Assembly (NCBI RefSeq): GCF_001767295.1
Contig: NZ_CP014944.1
Span: forward strand, 2,232,001-2,296,000
Direction: 5' to 3'
DNA: 64,000 nucleotides
Source of the DNA: Colwellia sp. PAMC 20917
Lineage (GTDB): Bacteria; Pseudomonadota; Gammaproteobacteria; Enterobacterales; Alteromonadaceae
A program made the position numbers and the translations under genes. Under the pieces are notes generated by a model that did no database searches, had not been told where the DNA came from, and worked only from the letters and a program-made list of their open reading frames with translations. Positions within the stretch are counted from its first letter, which is position 1. The number at the start of each line of letters is the position of its first letter. Positions 62,833 to 64,000 of the stretch are shown here, piece after piece.

Positions 62833-64000
62833 TTAAAGAACTTTCGCGATAGATTTTGCTAAGTAATCAACATTACTATTCGCAATACCCGCAATACTCA
62901 TACGGCTTGAACCGACCATATAAATACTATATTCATCTTGTAACTGTTGCACTTGTTCAGGGGTTATACCTAAGAATGAAAACATTCCCATTTGACGGGT
63001 AATAAAGCTAAAATCACGAGTGACACCGTTTTCGACTAACTTATCAACCAAGAGTTGACGGTTACCATTAATACGGTCTCGCATTTCTTTTAATTCTACA
63101 TGCCACTGGGTACGTAGTTCATCAGAACTTAAGATTGTTTCAACCAATGCGGCACCATGCGCTGGTGGCATAGAATAAATAACACGGATCACATAAAGTA
63201 ATACGGACTGTGCAACATCAACTGCGGTAGATGTTTCGCCAATAATAGTACAAGCGCCAATACGTTCGCGGTATAAACCAAAGTTTTTCGAACATGAACT
63301 ACAAACAATCATTTCTTTCGCGTGTTCAGCCATTAAACGCAAACCATAGGCATCTTCGTCTAAACCAACACCAAAACCTTGGTATGCCATATCGATAAGG
63401 GGTAAAAAACCAATGTCTTTAGCCACTTCAACAACTTGTTGCCACTGCTCATTGTTTAAATCCATACCACTGGGATTATGACAACACGCATGTAACAACA
63501 CAGCATCATCGCTGCTGACTTCTTTTAATGCCGCTAACATGCCATCAAAATCAAGCGTTTTGTTTTCGTGGTCATAATACGGATAGGTTTTAACGGTTAA
63601 ACCAGCGGCTTCAAACAAACCGGTATGATTTGCCCATGTAGGGTTACTCACCCAAATAGTGGCGCCCGCTTTACAAGACTTAATAAATTCAGCCGCAACA
63701 CGTAATGCCCCAGTTCCACCAGGAGTAGAAACCGTACGAGCTCTATTTTCGAGCAGCACTTTATGGTGACCGAAAATTAATTTGCTCATCTCTTCATTGA
63801 ATACAGGTGAGCCGGTAGGACCAATGTAAACTTTGGTATCTTCGTGATCGTTACGATATTTTTCCGCTGCTTTCACACAGTCTAAAATCGCTGTATGACC
63901 TGCTTCATTTTTATAAACGCCCACACCCAAATCAATTTTATGTGGGTTTGAATCTTCACGATATTTAGCCAACAAGCCTAAAATAGGATCGGCTGGCAAA
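62833..64000 (-). CDS. Aspartate/aromatic aminotransferase, 5' end missing
   Basis: PLP-dependent class I aminotransferase (AspC/TyrB group) that moves amino groups between aspartate or aromatic amino acids and 2-oxoglutarate. 388 codons are present. Family members begin about seven residues before PADPILGLL, so the start lies right of the window; the TTG at 63999 is not the true start. Visible: CCHNPSGMDL (Asn binding PLP), IDMAYQGFGVGLDEDAYG (Asp, Tyr), VCSSCSKNFGLYRERIG (Schiff-base Lys) and SRMSIAGI (carboxylate-binding Arg). AspC versus TyrB cannot be decided by eye. Confidence 0.94.
   Translation of the reverse strand, partial: LPADPILGLLAKYREDSNPHKIDLGVGVYKNEAGHTAILDCVKAAEKYRNDHEDTKVYIGPTGSPVFNEEMSKLIFGHHKVLLENRARTVSTPGGTGALRVAAEFIKSCKAGATIWVSNPTWANHTGLFEAAGLTVKTYPYYDHENKTLDFDGMLAALKEVSSDDAVLLHACCHNPSGMDLNNEQWQQVVEVAKDIGFLPLIDMAYQGFGVGLDEDAYGLRLMAEHAKEMIVCSSCSKNFGLYRERIGACTIIGETSTAVDVAQSVLLYVIRVIYSMPPAHGAALVETILSSDELRTQWHVELKEMRDRINGNRQLLVDKLVENGVTRDFSFITRQMGMFSFLGITPEQVQQLQDEYSIYMVGSSRMSIAGIANSNVDYLAKSIAKVL

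Overview
The window reads as chromosome of a marine, psychrotolerant gammaproteobacterium of the Alteromonadales, most like Colwellia or Thalassotalea. This is inferred from the strong AT bias, the Lys/Asn/Ile-rich proteins, and a vertical gene set seen in such bacteria: PrxGrx hybrid peroxidase, Cti, ubiC-ubiA-fliL-like, yihI-DUF2489-hemN, TonB receptor plus TPR-sulfotransferase. No species can be fixed without a search.

Layout. 1-5.2 kb: srkA (cut by the left edge), ccoG, a small unknown gene, then hutG-hutF of histidine breakdown behind a perfect HutC-type palindrome. 5.5-15.6 kb: an EvgS-like hybrid kinase, PrxGrx peroxidase, a chemoreceptor, a VF530 protein, purU (its ribosome binding site lies in the arm of a perfect hairpin), an M61 peptidase and a VOC protein. 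15.9-19.6 kb: a CsrB/CsrC-type regulatory RNA directly before yihI (the place csrC holds in E. coli), then DUF2489, hemN and a DUF1285 gene.

19.8-29.0 kb is accessory DNA: an island whose left end is the 3' half of an intact tRNA-His(GTG) gene. Copies of the tRNA 3' end recur at 27.3, 27.4 and 28.9 kb, with a degenerate one at 29.0 kb, and both end types are duplicated, so at least two related elements inserted one after another and then decayed. No integrase remains. Inside lie a long BIG2-domain lipoprotein, a run of integron gene cassettes without an integron integrase (four attC-like sites around DUF4282, PDZ/coiled-coil/J-domain and ankyrin genes), an unlisted 44-residue glycine-zipper protein, and a Phd/ParE-type toxin-antitoxin pair.

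29-46 kb: MarR regulator and BCCT transporter, TonB receptor and TPR-sulfotransferase, a GGDEF protein, an orphan glycine-betaine-type binding protein in an operon with a hybrid kinase, and an isoquinoline-oxidoreductase-like molybdoenzyme operon with its XdhC and MocA maturation factors. 46-55 kb: GFA protein, Cti fatty acid isomerase, an ECF sigma factor flanked by two TonB-like proteins (one placed like an anti-sigma factor), a receiver/pseudokinase protein, a PAS protein, a WD40 lipoprotein and a NYN-domain protein. 55-64 kb: plsB, ubiC-ubiA, a FliL-like protein, glpE-glpG followed by four decayed tandem copies of the glpG 3' end, a DUF952 protein and an aspartate/aromatic aminotransferase cut by the right edge.

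Start codons were moved in many genes, because the longest reading frame often began at a GTG/TTG or in-frame leader upstream of a better ATG with a Shine-Dalgarno sequence.
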